Assembly: GCA_024275095.1 (NCBI GenBank)
Contig: JAJRZV010000130.1
Span: forward strand, 1-57,143
Direction: 5' to 3'
Source: a bacterium
GTDB taxonomy: Bacteria; JAJRZV01
Length of the DNA: 57,143 bases
Of this stretch, positions 17,723 to 25,809 are shown piece after piece (the stretch's first letter is position 1; each line of letters opens with the position of its first letter). The notes under the pieces were generated by a model. It worked only from the letters and a program-made list of their open reading frames with translations. It ran no database searches and was not told the origin of the DNA. Both the position numbers and the translations under genes were made by a program.

Positions 17723-19122
17723 GATGCGTTCCAGTGCCTCACGGGCAGGATGATGGTTACTGTTGTTCCTTTACCCGTTTCACTTTCCAGGTGAATGGAG
17801 CCTCCGTGAAGTTCAACAATGCGTTTCGCTGTAAACAAGCCCAATCCTGTGCCCTGAGGTTTGGTGGTGAAAAAGGGCTCGAAGATGCGTTCCATCATTT
17901 CTTCGCGTATTCCGCAACCTGTGTCAGTTATTTTAATCTTTACCTTTTCCTTTTCAAGGAGAAGCATCTCTGTTTCTAATGTGAGCCTGCCTCCCGAGGG
18001 CATGGCCTGAACGGCATTGAGAATGATGTTGAGCAGTACCTGCTGAAGCTGTTCCGGGTCTGCCATGATGAATCCCACATCCGGGTCCAGCTTTTGTATC
18101 ACCTCTATACCGTGTTTCTGTGCCTGTTGTTCCAGCAGTGTGATGATCCGGTTCAGCAGTTGATGAAGGTCGACCTCTTCGAATCGAGGGCTGACCTCCT
18201 TCGCCATGGAGAGAAGGTCATTCACCGTCTTGGCAACCCGGCTGATCTGCCGGATGATTTCGTCAAAGATTTCCTGGTTTTTTGTATCGAGGGTAAGGTC
18301 TTCTTTGAGTACTTGGATTGCACCACTGATACCGGCAAGGGGATTTTTTATTTCATGCGCAATGGCAGAGGCCAACTGCCCCACTGTGGCGAGCCTGTCT
18401 GCCCGCTGAATCTGGCGGGAGTATTCCTCTTCCCTTTGCTTTATAAGAGCTTCCAGGGTTGTCAGGGTGTTGTTGAGATCCTTCATAAGGCGGGAAAATT
18501 CGGCTGCTTCTGCATGTGTGGTGTCCAGACGTGCGGAAAGGTTGCCTCTTTTTACCTCATTGAGTACTGTTACAACTTCTTTAATGGGACGGTCCACATA
18601 GCGGTCGAAGTAAAAGTACACCATGCCGAAGGCCCCTGTTACGGCAATCAACCCGAGGAGCAGGATAAGGTATCGTGCATGCGTAATCAGGGCGGAGAAG
18701 GAGGTGTTGTCCACGGTAATTTCAACAGTGGCGATTTTTTCACCACTGGTGTGGCATTTCACACACTCACCGTGTGAATACACCTTGAGTGTTTTGTGAA
18801 TTTTCAGATTGCTTACAGCAAGTTCTGGCGAAGGAGGTGTTGTTTCCCGAGGGAAGATACGAACATGAACATTACTCGAGATTCTTTCCAGTGATTTGAT
18901 ATGTTCTCTCAGTTCGCTCCCGTGTCCGGACAGCATGAGCATACGGATATCCCTTTCCAGCATGGCCATGTAATGCCGGGACAGATTTTCGGAGACAATA
19001 GCGAGTGCATCCACCACTGCCCGCTGGGTTAAATAGAATGCTCCACCGAGTACCATCACCAGAGCGATACCCAGGGCAGCTCCAAATTTAACCTTTAGAG
19101 AGAGACCTTTTTTCTCATTCAT
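17719..19122 (-). CDS. Membrane sensor histidine kinase with periplasmic c-heme motif
   Basis: Sensor kinase of the NtrB/HAMP type. From ATG 19122 (467 residues) it has TM1 (FGAALGIALVMVLGGAFYL), a periplasmic domain of about 130 residues, TM2 (YLILLLGLIAVTGAFGMVYF), HAMP, a phospho-acceptor helix (SAIAHEIKNPLAGISGAIQV) and an ATPase domain (NIILNAVQAMP, DTGCGI, FFTTKPQGTGLGL). The periplasmic part holds GECVKCHTSGEK (CxxCH at 18751-18765), a c-type heme attachment site, so the kinase probably senses redox state, a ligand such as NO or CO, or electron flow through heme. A longer form from ATG 19233 adds a Lys/Arg-rich 37 residues and seems less likely. It heads the operon with the activator and a c3 cytochrome. 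Confidence 0.92.
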   Translation of the reverse strand: MNEKKGLSLKVKFGAALGIALVMVLGGAFYLTQRAVVDALAIVSENLSRHYMAMLERDIRMLMLSGHGSELREHIKSLERISSNVHVRIFPRETTPPSPELAVSNLKIHKTLKVYSHGECVKCHTSGEKIATVEITVDNTSFSALITHARYLILLLGLIAVTGAFGMVYFYFDRYVDRPIKEVVTVLNEVKRGNLSARLDTTHAEAAEFSRLMKDLNNTLTTLEALIKQREEEYSRQIQRADRLATVGQLASAIAHEIKNPLAGISGAIQVLKEDLTLDTKNQEIFDEIIRQISRVAKTVNDLLSMAKEVSPRFEEVDLHQLLNRIITLLEQQAQKHGIEVIQKLDPDVGFIMADPEQLQQVLLNIILNAVQAMPSGGRLTLETEMLLLEKEKVKIKITDTGCGIREEMMERIFEPFFTTKPQGTGLGLFTAKRIVELHGGSIHLESETGKGTTVTIILPVRHWNAS

Positions 19123-19195
19123 CCCAAACTTCAGTATATAACATGTATGTTTCTGTTCATGAAAAGATTTTTTTGAGGACCTGGTGTGCCTTAAG

Positions 19196-19210
19196 AGGCA
19201 TGTTTTTTGC
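19196..19210 (+). promoter_or_regulatory. Sigma-54 (-24/-12) promoter of the receiver/13-heme operon
   Basis: AGGCATG-TTTT-TTGC followed by T: GG at 19197-19198 and GC at 19209-19210 have the invariant 12-base offset, and 10 of the 11 defined positions of TGGCAYR-N4-TTGC agree (only the first T is A). It lies 39 bases before the ATG at 19249. The core is almost the same as that at 22216. Confidence 0.75.
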
Positions 19211-19248
19211 TTTCTTGTGCCCTTTGACTTCATGGAGTTTTAAAAAGG

Positions 19249-19611
19249 ATGAAGATTTTTATTCTTGAAGATGAGGGTTTGGTCAGGTGGTCCCTTAGCA
19301 TCACCTTCGAAAAGCGGGGCCACTGCGTTGTGGCAGCTTCTACTGTCGGGGAAGCACGAACACTGGTAAAAAAGGATCGGTTTGATATATATCTGGTAGA
19401 TATATTTCTTCCCGATTGTTCGGGACTGGAGTTTATTGACTTTTTAAAAAAACATCATCCGGAGGCGCGAATATTCATTTTGACCGCGTACGATGATTTT
19501 CAGGCTGTCAGGCGAAAATACCTTGCAGGTTCCGTAAATGGTCTGATAAAAAAACCTTTCAATGTGGCCGAGATTATCAGTGTTGTGGAAAGTGGTTGCT
19601 CTCGATGCTAA
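19249..19611 (+). CDS. Stand-alone response-regulator receiver protein
   Basis: A 120-residue protein made of one CheY-like receiver domain with no output domain. Acidic pocket EDEG (residues 7-10), phospho-Asp in YLVDIFLPDCSG, Thr in ILTAYDD and Lys in IKKPF are all present, so it should be phosphorylated. It begins like the activator's receiver (EDEGLVRWSL versus DDEQLIRWSF), which suggests it came from that gene and may compete for, or buffer, phosphate from the same heme-bearing kinase. It is first in a sigma-54-type operon, divergent from the kinase. The closest SD is GGAG, 11 bases from the ATG. Confidence 0.9.
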   Translation: MKIFILEDEGLVRWSLSITFEKRGHCVVAASTVGEARTLVKKDRFDIYLVDIFLPDCSGLEFIDFLKKHHPEARIFILTAYDDFQAVRRKYLAGSVNGLIKKPFNVAEIISVVESGCSRC

Positions 19612-20635
19612 GTGGTACCAGAAGGGTACGCTTTTAGTAGGAATTGTATTTTTTCTTTTCCCTTTTTCGTTTTTTTCAGGAGGAAGTGATTTTTATATAA
19701 CCTCGGTTGCAGCGGCTCGAGACTGGTCCAACTGCCTTGCCAGTGGATGCCATGGTCCCATGCTCAAAAGGAAAAAGGTACACCCGGCGCTTGAGGAAGG
19801 AGAGTGTACCGATTGTCATGAAAAGACGGGCAAACACAAGTTTCGGTTATCAGGAGAGGGTAATGATCTCTGTCTTTCCTGTCACGAGAATCCGGTTAAA
19901 GAGGGTGAAAATGCCCATCCGGCACTTGAGGAAGGAGCATGTACCGATTGTCACGATCCGCATGCTTCCACGCACAAAAAGCTGCTCAAGGAGGGGATCC
20001 CCGAGCTGTGCTATTCATGCCATGAAAGAAAAGACGAGACGAAGTATGTTCACGGGGCTGTGCTTCTCGGCCGCTGCTTGAAGTGTCACAAGCCCCACAG
20101 TTCCCCGTACGAGCACCTGCTTACGAAACCCAGTAGTACAGAGACGTGTTTTATATGTCATTACGATGATCTCACGGGCAGGAAAAGCGTCCATCCTGCC
20201 ATTACTGAAGGCTCATGTACCGACTGTCACAATCCCCACGGAAGTGATTTTAAAAACAACCTCGTGGCACAAGTGCCTGAACTGTGTTATAATTGTCATG
20301 AATCCAAGACAGAAGGTAAGGTTGTACACGGCGCTATTGAAGAAAAAGGGTGCTTGGGGTGCCATAATCCTCATGGATCCGATTATGTGGCCATGCTGTA
20401 CAGGGACATTTATTCATTATGCACGGGTTGTCATCCGGACCAGAAGGACGGCAGCCACATTATTACAGGCTTCAGAAGAAAGTTTCACCCTGTAAAAGGG
20501 GAAAAGGATCCGAAGCGGGAAGGTCGAGCTTTTTCATGTACATCCTGTCACAATCCCCATTCCAGCGATCATCCCTTCCTTTTTTACGAGGGCGATAGCA
20601 AGATGGAGATGTGCAAGCGATGTCATTCATTTTGA
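19562..20635 (+). CDS. Secreted 13-heme cytochrome with paired-CxxCH repeats
   Basis: Multiheme c-type cytochrome with a hydrophobic signal (GTLLVGIVFFLFPFSFF) and 13 heme sites: an initial CX4CH (CLASGCH) and twelve CxxCH. The latter form six two-heme modules of about 42 residues with the phrase HPALEEGxCTDCHxPH then LCxxCH (paired-CXXCH family). This is a linear wire-like arrangement. The start is uncertain: ATG 19562 overlaps the receiver gene by 50 bases, and a GTG at 19592 gives a better signal peptide. It probably passes electrons through the periplasm or across the outer surface. It shares an operon with a triheme protein and an NHL lipoprotein. Confidence 0.92.
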   Translation: MWPRLSVLWKVVALDAKWYQKGTLLVGIVFFLFPFSFFSGGSDFYITSVAAARDWSNCLASGCHGPMLKRKKVHPALEEGECTDCHEKTGKHKFRLSGEGNDLCLSCHENPVKEGENAHPALEEGACTDCHDPHASTHKKLLKEGIPELCYSCHERKDETKYVHGAVLLGRCLKCHKPHSSPYEHLLTKPSSTETCFICHYDDLTGRKSVHPAITEGSCTDCHNPHGSDFKNNLVAQVPELCYNCHESKTEGKVVHGAIEEKGCLGCHNPHGSDYVAMLYRDIYSLCTGCHPDQKDGSHIITGFRRKFHPVKGEKDPKREGRAFSCTSCHNPHSSDHPFLFYEGDSKMEMCKRCHSF

Positions 20636-21093
20636 GAATTTTGAAGTCAGCGTTAATTGTTTTGATAATTGGAGCTGGATGGGGGGTGTTCTATGAGCAT
20701 GCCATAGGAGGAGATGCCTCATCTACCTCCGGTAAAACCGAACGTGTTACCCTGAGAAAACTCGAAGACAAAAAAGACATTCTCGTTATTTTCCATGTAA
20801 AGGATCCCGGAGATGTGGTTTTCAGTCATCGCAAGCACGTGCTTGGCACACGGGTGCCATGCGACATGTGTCATGGAACCCTTGGGGATAAATATCGTAA
20901 AAAAGCAGAGACGGAGGGTAAAACGTTTTACGAAGTCATAGATAAGGATTACTGCGCGCATTGCCATAAGGGAGGAGTGATTTTCAGCGTTGAGGATGAT
21001 AAGAAATGCTCGGTGTGTCATCATAGTAAAAAAGAAGAAGTGAAACCTGTTCAGCAGCACCAAAACCAGGAAAAAGAACACGGCGAGCAATGA
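20620..21093 (+). CDS. Triheme c7-type cytochrome domain protein
   Basis: Exported or N-terminally anchored (SALIVLIIGAGWGVFY) protein with three CxxCH sites, CDMCH, CAHCH and CSVCH. The pattern GDVVFSHRKHVLGTRVPCDM, then KDYCAHCHKGGVIFSVEDDK with CSVCHH, is that of the c(7)-type triheme domain (the TIGRFAM 'nanowire 3-heme' type). A Lys/Glu/Gln-rich tail ends the protein. The ATG at 20620 has GGAG 11 bases upstream, and a GTG at 20611 is also in frame. It overlaps the 13-heme gene by 16 bases and the following NHL gene by four, so the three are tightly coupled. Confidence 0.9.
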   Translation: MSFILRILKSALIVLIIGAGWGVFYEHAIGGDASSTSGKTERVTLRKLEDKKDILVIFHVKDPGDVVFSHRKHVLGTRVPCDMCHGTLGDKYRKKAETEGKTFYEVIDKDYCAHCHKGGVIFSVEDDKKCSVCHHSKKEEVKPVQQHQNQEKEHGEQ

Positions 21094-22127
21094 GGAACAA
21101 AAAGTATATATGGGCAGGCGTGTTGGGTGTTTTTTTGTTTTCCGCGTGTGCCGCCACAATGCCCCGGCAGCGTGTTAACCTTGTATGGCCGCCTCCACCT
21201 GACGAGCCGCGGATCAGGTGGGAGGCCCAGTACAGGAGTATTGATGACCTTATCGGGCCGCCGAACTGGTTTTTGCGCCTCATTCTGGGCGTAAAAGCAC
21301 CGCGGCCGCCACGCCTTCTTAAGCCCTGGGGTGTGGCGGCAGATGAGGGTGGCCGGATTTTCGTTACGGATACCGTACGGGGAGATGTAGTGGTGTTTGA
21401 TACTGTGGAAAAAAAGATATACTTCATTGGACACCGCGGGCAGTTCACCACGGCCTTGCCCACCGGAATTGCTGTAACGGGAGACGGTCGGGTTTACGTG
21501 AGTGACGGCGTCAAAATGATGATTCTTGTCTATACCACGGAAGGGAACTACATAACCGCTTTCGGCAGGCGAGAGGACTTGGTAAAGCCCGCGGGGCTTG
21601 CTGTGGACGAGGAAAGGCAGCGCCTTTATGTTGTAGATATTAAAGGACACAAAATATGCGTATATGACCTTGAGGGACGCCTTCTCAAGACCATTGGCAA
21701 AAGGGGTACGGGGCCCGGGGAGTTCAACTTTCCGGTGGATATTGCGGTGGACAGAGAGGGACGCATCTATGTGACGGATTTTGGAAATTTTCGAGTGCAG
21801 GTTCTGGACAGTGACGGTAATTTCATCCGGGCTTTCGGTAAACCCGGAGATGCACCTGGCAATTTCCACAGGCCCAAAGGTATTGGAGTGGATTCCGAGG
21901 GCCACATATACGTGGCTGATGCCGCGTACAATAACTTTCAGATATTTGACAGTGAAGGTCGAATCCTTACCTTTGTAGGGGAAGCTGGTGTTGGTCCCGG
22001 CAAATTTCGGCTGCCGGCAGACCTTTACATAGACCGGCACGACCGTATCTATGTGGTGGATCAGCTCAACGCCAGGGTGCAGGTGTTTCAGTATCTTGGT
22101 ACTCCCCGGGGGGCTTCAACTGAGTGA
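21090..22127 (+). CDS. NHL-repeat beta-propeller lipoprotein (1)
   Basis: Secreted beta-propeller protein. The N-terminus (YIWAGVLGVFLFSACAA) is a lipoprotein-type signal with Cys at about residue 20. About six NHL blades follow, with repeated phrases such as KPAGLAVDEERQRLYVVD, FPVDIAVDREGRIYVTDFGN and RPKGIGVDSEGHIYVADAAY. NHL propellers bind proteins, ligands or polysaccharide; here a structural role next to cytochromes is likely. From memory, an NHL-repeat gene also precedes the omcS nanowire gene in Geobacter sulfurreducens. It ends the operon that starts at the 19196 promoter. A second, related NHL gene lies at 25806. Confidence 0.92.
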   Translation: MRNKKYIWAGVLGVFLFSACAATMPRQRVNLVWPPPPDEPRIRWEAQYRSIDDLIGPPNWFLRLILGVKAPRPPRLLKPWGVAADEGGRIFVTDTVRGDVVVFDTVEKKIYFIGHRGQFTTALPTGIAVTGDGRVYVSDGVKMMILVYTTEGNYITAFGRREDLVKPAGLAVDEERQRLYVVDIKGHKICVYDLEGRLLKTIGKRGTGPGEFNFPVDIAVDREGRIYVTDFGNFRVQVLDSDGNFIRAFGKPGDAPGNFHRPKGIGVDSEGHIYVADAAYNNFQIFDSEGRILTFVGEAGVGPGKFRLPADLYIDRHDRIYVVDQLNARVQVFQYLGTPRGASTE

Positions 22128-22215
22128 TATGACCCAGAAATGGAGGATAGCACCCAGTGGTGTCGGGGCATATAAGAAAAGATGTGAATAATCAGGAGGT
22201 TAAATTGGTATTTTT

Positions 22216-22230
22216 TGGCATGTTTTGTGC
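22216..22230 (+). promoter_or_regulatory. Sigma-54 (-24/-12) promoter of the OmcE-like cytochrome gene
   Basis: TGGCATG-TTTT-GTGC followed by TT: GG at 22217-22218 and GC at 22229-22230 are 12 bases apart. The only mismatch to TGGCAYR-N4-TTGC is one base of the -12 box. The gene's ATG is 74 bases further on. The predicted leader contains a small hairpin, GGGTC/GACCC (22264-22279), and a strong SD (22291-22299). The gap before it (22128-22215) shows no other clear signal. Confidence 0.7.
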
Positions 22231-22303
22231 TTCTCCCCAAAGAAATAAAAATCAGTCCCACGGGGGTCTAGAATGACCCTACTAAACGAAGGAGGGGGGT
22301 AAC

Positions 22304-23068
22304 ATGAGAAAGGTTATTACCGCCGCAGCAGCAGGTACAATGGTTCTGGGGATGGCGTATTCCGCGCTGGCGACCATTGCAGGCACGCCTCACGACCTGA
22401 GCGTGGGGAGTGGTGGCGTCGAGTTCAACACTGATCGGGTGTGCGTGTTCTGCCACTATCCCCACAATGCAAATCCTGCGGTGCCTCTCTGGAACCACAC
22501 GTTGTCTACTTCCACCTATGATCTTTACACCTCTTCGACCATTGATTCTGATTATGCCGCAGGAATCACCCCACCGACGGGTGTTTCCTTGAGCAACACC
22601 TCCAGCGGGCTTTGCCTGTCGTGTCATGATGGTACTGTGGCTGTAAATTCCGTGAACACAGGACCATCCGGAATCACGGAAGTTGTGAGTACGGGTGGTG
22701 GTGTAATAGACGCTACCACTTATGCGATATCCAGTACTGTAAGTGTGTATATTGGCACTGACCTTACCAATGACCACCCTGTGGATATTATTTACCGGGG
22801 AAGCAGCGATGATCCTGACCTGAACGACCCTTCCACGGTGATCTGTACCAATGCTGCCACCGGTCAGGATATTACGGTTCAGGATCTTCTTCGCCCGGGC
22901 AATAATGGTCTGCAGAACACGGTGCAGTGCACTTCCTGTCACGAGCCTCATAAAAGTTTAACGGCTGATACGGATATTTGTGGTAATTCCTACACTGGCG
23001 CCAGCAAGAACTTTATGAGGATTGATTTGGCAGGTAGCTTGCTTTGTTATGGTTGTCATAACAAGTAA
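22304..23068 (+). CDS. OmcE-like tetraheme cytochrome (nanowire type, copy 1)
   Basis: Secreted 254-residue protein with a signal peptide (TAAAAGTMVLGMAYSALA) and four CxxCH sites: RVCVFCHYPHNANPAVPLWN, GLCLSCHDGTVAV, QCTSCHEPH and LCYGCHNK at the C-terminus. This order and the phrases between (NDHPVDI before the third heme) match the OmcE family of Geobacter, tetraheme proteins that polymerise into extracellular cytochrome filaments. Family membership is judged from recognised phrases, not from a search. The SD GGAGGGGGG and sigma-54 promoter suggest strong, controlled expression. A second member is at 26842. A role in long-range extracellular electron transfer is inferred. Confidence 0.88.
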   Translation: MRKVITAAAAGTMVLGMAYSALATIAGTPHDLSVGSGGVEFNTDRVCVFCHYPHNANPAVPLWNHTLSTSTYDLYTSSTIDSDYAAGITPPTGVSLSNTSSGLCLSCHDGTVAVNSVNTGPSGITEVVSTGGGVIDATTYAISSTVSVYIGTDLTNDHPVDIIYRGSSDDPDLNDPSTVICTNAATGQDITVQDLLRPGNNGLQNTVQCTSCHEPHKSLTADTDICGNSYTGASKNFMRIDLAGSLLCYGCHNK

Positions 23069-23085
23069 TACTCCTTCTATGTACT

Positions 23086-23105
23086 GGGTGTGAGCGTGCG
23101 CACCC
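23086..23105 (+). other. Hairpin after the first OmcE-like gene (weak terminator or attenuator)
   Basis: GGGTGTG (23086-23092) pairs with CGCACCC (23099-23105), six Watson-Crick pairs plus one G-T, 17 bases past the stop. The T-rich stretch (ATTTTTATAT) comes only about 14 bases later, so it is a poor classical terminator. It may lower read-through into the barrel genes. A TATAAT (23126-23131) before the next gene has no matching -35 box. Confidence 0.35.
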
Positions 23106-23158
23106 CCGTGGGACGAAAATTTTTATATAATGGAAGGGACGGATGAGACGGGAAGAAG

Positions 23159-24115
23159 ATGCGCAAAGAAGAAATCCAGTTGGGATGGAAGATATGGGTT
23201 GTACTTGGATGGATGTGCGCTGTCCAGGCGAGTGCATCCCTTTCCCCGCTGGGGACCTCTGGAAGTCGGTTTACGCTCAGCGCTCAGGGCGCGTCCCAGT
23301 ACGGGTATACACTCGTTATTTCTTTGAAAGGGCAATCACGGGGAAGCTTCTTTCAGCCGGGTCCGTTTGGTCTGGGCATAGACTTTTCTTCCCGTACCGG
23401 ATTTTTTTTGTTCGGCGATGTGCCATCCCGTGCCGGCCCTTTTGATACATCTACCGAACTTTCCTTAGGCTTTGGCACCCGGATTTTAATCTCCCGCGAA
23501 AAACAGAAGGTCCCTGCTGTAGGAATAGGGGCCTACATAAAAAAAATAGGCGGCAACACAGATGGGGAAATTCGCACCATTGTTTCCAAAATAATAAAAA
23601 CGAATGAATTAATTGGAAACCTCGGCTACTCTTACGAGAGAGACTCGGCGCTTTCTGCGCACCATTTCCTTTTTTTATCAATGCTATGGCGAAGGTTCAT
23701 CACCTCTCGCTGGGAGGTGTTGGGTGAAGGTGCATTCTGGATTTCAAAAAATTTGGTCTTTGCCCTCAGCACAGGTGGCCAGTTTTTCCTGACCAAGCGC
23801 TTTTCCATAATGCTTTCCGCAGAAGCCCACTACGGAGGCAACGCGGTGGATGGCTCCACGGTGATTTCGTTGGCATATCGCACGTACGATGAACGCAGGC
23901 GTGACAGTGACGGAGACGGGATCTTTAACTTTCAAGACCGGTGCCCTTTTCAGCCGGAGGATAGAGACGGATTCGAAGACAGTGACGGCTGCCCGGATCC
24001 TGATAATGATGGTGATGGAATTCCCGATGCTCTTGACCCCACTCCCAACGGCGAGAGTCCCCAGAACCGGCATTTTGAAAAATCCTATCCCACTTTTAAG
24101 TTGCGGATTCTGTGA
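23159..24115 (+). CDS. Outer-membrane beta-barrel-like protein with thrombospondin type 3 repeats
   Basis: The 318-residue product has a signal peptide (WKIWVVLGWMCAVQASA), then about 220 residues of alternating hydrophobic strands ending in aromatic residues (GLGIDFSSRTGFFLFG, FALSTGGQFFLTKRFSIMLS), as in small outer-membrane barrels. It closes with calcium-binding thrombospondin type 3 repeats rich in Asp (DSDGDGIFNFQDRCPFQPED, then DNDGDGIPDALDP). OmpA-like proteins often have barrel plus these repeats plus a peptidoglycan-binding domain, which is absent here. The stop overlaps the start of the next barrel gene by one base. It may be an accessory subunit of that porin. Confidence 0.75.
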   Translation: MRKEEIQLGWKIWVVLGWMCAVQASASLSPLGTSGSRFTLSAQGASQYGYTLVISLKGQSRGSFFQPGPFGLGIDFSSRTGFFLFGDVPSRAGPFDTSTELSLGFGTRILISREKQKVPAVGIGAYIKKIGGNTDGEIRTIVSKIIKTNELIGNLGYSYERDSALSAHHFLFLSMLWRRFITSRWEVLGEGAFWISKNLVFALSTGGQFFLTKRFSIMLSAEAHYGGNAVDGSTVISLAYRTYDERRRDSDGDGIFNFQDRCPFQPEDRDGFEDSDGCPDPDNDGDGIPDALDPTPNGESPQNRHFEKSYPTFKLRIL

Positions 24116-25809
24116 TGCAGATACAACGATGCCTCTGGCCGATTGTTGCAGCGGCGGTGATCTGCGGGTTCCATTCTGAAACACGGGCTTTTTATTATTC
24201 TTTAAATGGACACGGTGCCCTGAATTTTTACCAGTATGGTATTCGTGCAAGTCACAGCCGGTCGCTTTTGGAGGAAGAACTCAGTACCAGCAGCGAATCT
24301 TTCTTTTATTCTCCAGAAGTAGAACGAACCTATCTCAATCTGGCTCTTCGCAACATCAATAATTTGGCATCAAAATCAACCCCGGGTAACTTCGCGTGGG
24401 GTGGTTATCTGCGTTCTTCTTTCTTTAGACGTCGTATGTTTCCCTTTTCATTTTCTCTTTATCGGAACGATACGTTTACCACTACCGAAGGTATTGGCTA
24501 CCGCGCGTTGGGGCAGGGATATGGAGTTGTATTAAATTCAAATATACCGCGGCTCCCTCTTTTGCGCGTTTCATGGAATGATGACTATCACAAGCAACTT
24601 CGAGACCGGGAAGGAACGGACGGGATGCTTGTTTTGTCCCGCGGGAGACATCGTCGTTTGAATCTGGAAGGTTTTCTGACTTCGTGGGAACAACGCACAA
24701 ATTTTATATTTAATTATTCCATTTTCGATGATTTTTTGAGAAATTCTAAGAAATCCAGCTGGTCTTTTGGATTTTACAATTATCTCACCCCCCTCAAAAG
24801 ATTAAATATGCGAAACCAGTTCAGCGTGAACAGGGTGAACTCGAGCGCAGGGGGTTCTTATACCAATCAATCCATCAGATTTTCTCACGTGACCTCCTTC
24901 AGGTTTTCAAATACGCAACGCATGGGGGTGTATTTCAATACAGGACAATCGAAAAGTGACGGGATAGAAAATCGCAGTGATGCACTGAATATCAGTTTTT
25001 TCTGGCGGCCGCGTTCAACCTATCAGCTCAGCGGAGGCGCGAGCTTTCGGTATTTCCGTTATGCTGATGGACTCACCGGCGGGAGCTTTATTTACACCAA
25101 CCACGGTGGCATAAAGGCCCAAATGAATTTTTTGAAAATACCCCTCATTCTGGGATACGACATTGGCATGGGAGTCCTGATACCCGAACAGGGCAGGGAA
25201 GGATTTTACATGTCCAATGCAGGCGGTATGTCTTTCGGAGTGGCCTGGCCCCGCTATTCACTCAAACACAGGGTGTCTCTTTCTGCGAGCAACACTTTCA
25301 ATACCTCATCCAATTCTTTGCGCACAGACGGGTTTCAGGCTCGTTATGATATTTTTTCGAGGGAGTTCGCCGGGCTTTTGAGGTTTTTAGGGAGAAGCTC
25401 GTACTTTTACAAAGATGTTGTTCAGGCACACAAAAAGAGTATTTCACGGGTCGGTAATGTGGAGATACAGATGTATTGTCGCTACAACGCTTATCTTTCT
25501 GGCAATGTGGTGACGGGGTTTCGCCGAAATTCTTCTGAATCCGGGGTTAATCGCTCAGTATTCGTACGAATGAGTGCAAAAGTAAAACCCCGATACGATA
25601 TTGAAGGCAATGTGTATGTATCCAGCTCATGGGCTTTCGTGCAATCGCAGCCAGCCCGCAGAACAACGAATACAGGCTTCAGAATTTCATGGATTCTGGG
25701 ACGTTTATTCATGAATTTTTCTGCCAATTTTGTGTTTCGCGATAGAGGGGTGGGTTACAACGTGTTCTTCTCACTCCGTCGCACTTTCTCTGTAAGGACC
25801 TGGACATGA
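24115..25809 (+). CDS. Large outer-membrane beta-barrel protein (candidate porin of an electron conduit)
   Basis: A 564-residue protein with a signal peptide (LWPIVAAAVICGFHSETRA) and many amphipathic strands separated by polar turns, with frequent terminal Phe, Tyr and Arg (NISFFWRPRSTYQLSGGASF, SVFVRMSAKVKPRYDIEGNV). No heme motif is present. Length and composition suit a large (perhaps 20 or more strand) porin of the kind that houses a multiheme cytochrome in porin-cytochrome conduits. It does not look like MtrB, nor clearly like the Geobacter OmbB/ExtI types as far as I can judge. It is flanked by OmcE-like cytochrome genes and overlaps an NHL gene by four bases (25806-25809). The conduit role is inferred from context. 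Confidence 0.75.
   Translation: MQIQRCLWPIVAAAVICGFHSETRAFYYSLNGHGALNFYQYGIRASHSRSLLEEELSTSSESFFYSPEVERTYLNLALRNINNLASKSTPGNFAWGGYLRSSFFRRRMFPFSFSLYRNDTFTTTEGIGYRALGQGYGVVLNSNIPRLPLLRVSWNDDYHKQLRDREGTDGMLVLSRGRHRRLNLEGFLTSWEQRTNFIFNYSIFDDFLRNSKKSSWSFGFYNYLTPLKRLNMRNQFSVNRVNSSAGGSYTNQSIRFSHVTSFRFSNTQRMGVYFNTGQSKSDGIENRSDALNISFFWRPRSTYQLSGGASFRYFRYADGLTGGSFIYTNHGGIKAQMNFLKIPLILGYDIGMGVLIPEQGREGFYMSNAGGMSFGVAWPRYSLKHRVSLSASNTFNTSSNSLRTDGFQARYDIFSREFAGLLRFLGRSSYFYKDVVQAHKKSISRVGNVEIQMYCRYNAYLSGNVVTGFRRNSSESGVNRSVFVRMSAKVKPRYDIEGNVYVSSSWAFVQSQPARRTTNTGFRISWILGRLFMNFSANFVFRDRGVGYNVFFSLRRTFSVRTWT

Noticed and set aside
21051-22040. Minus-strand frame of 329 codons opposite the NHL lipoprotein
   Set aside because: Antisense shadow of a gene with clear signal peptide and NHL repeats; composition (His, Arg, Pro rich) is typical of shadows.
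23085-23099. Sigma-54 promoter (TGGGTGT-GAGC-GTGC) before the barrel genes
   Set aside because: Only the GG, GC and a few other bases agree; CA after GG is missing. It overlaps the hairpin after the OmcE-like gene.
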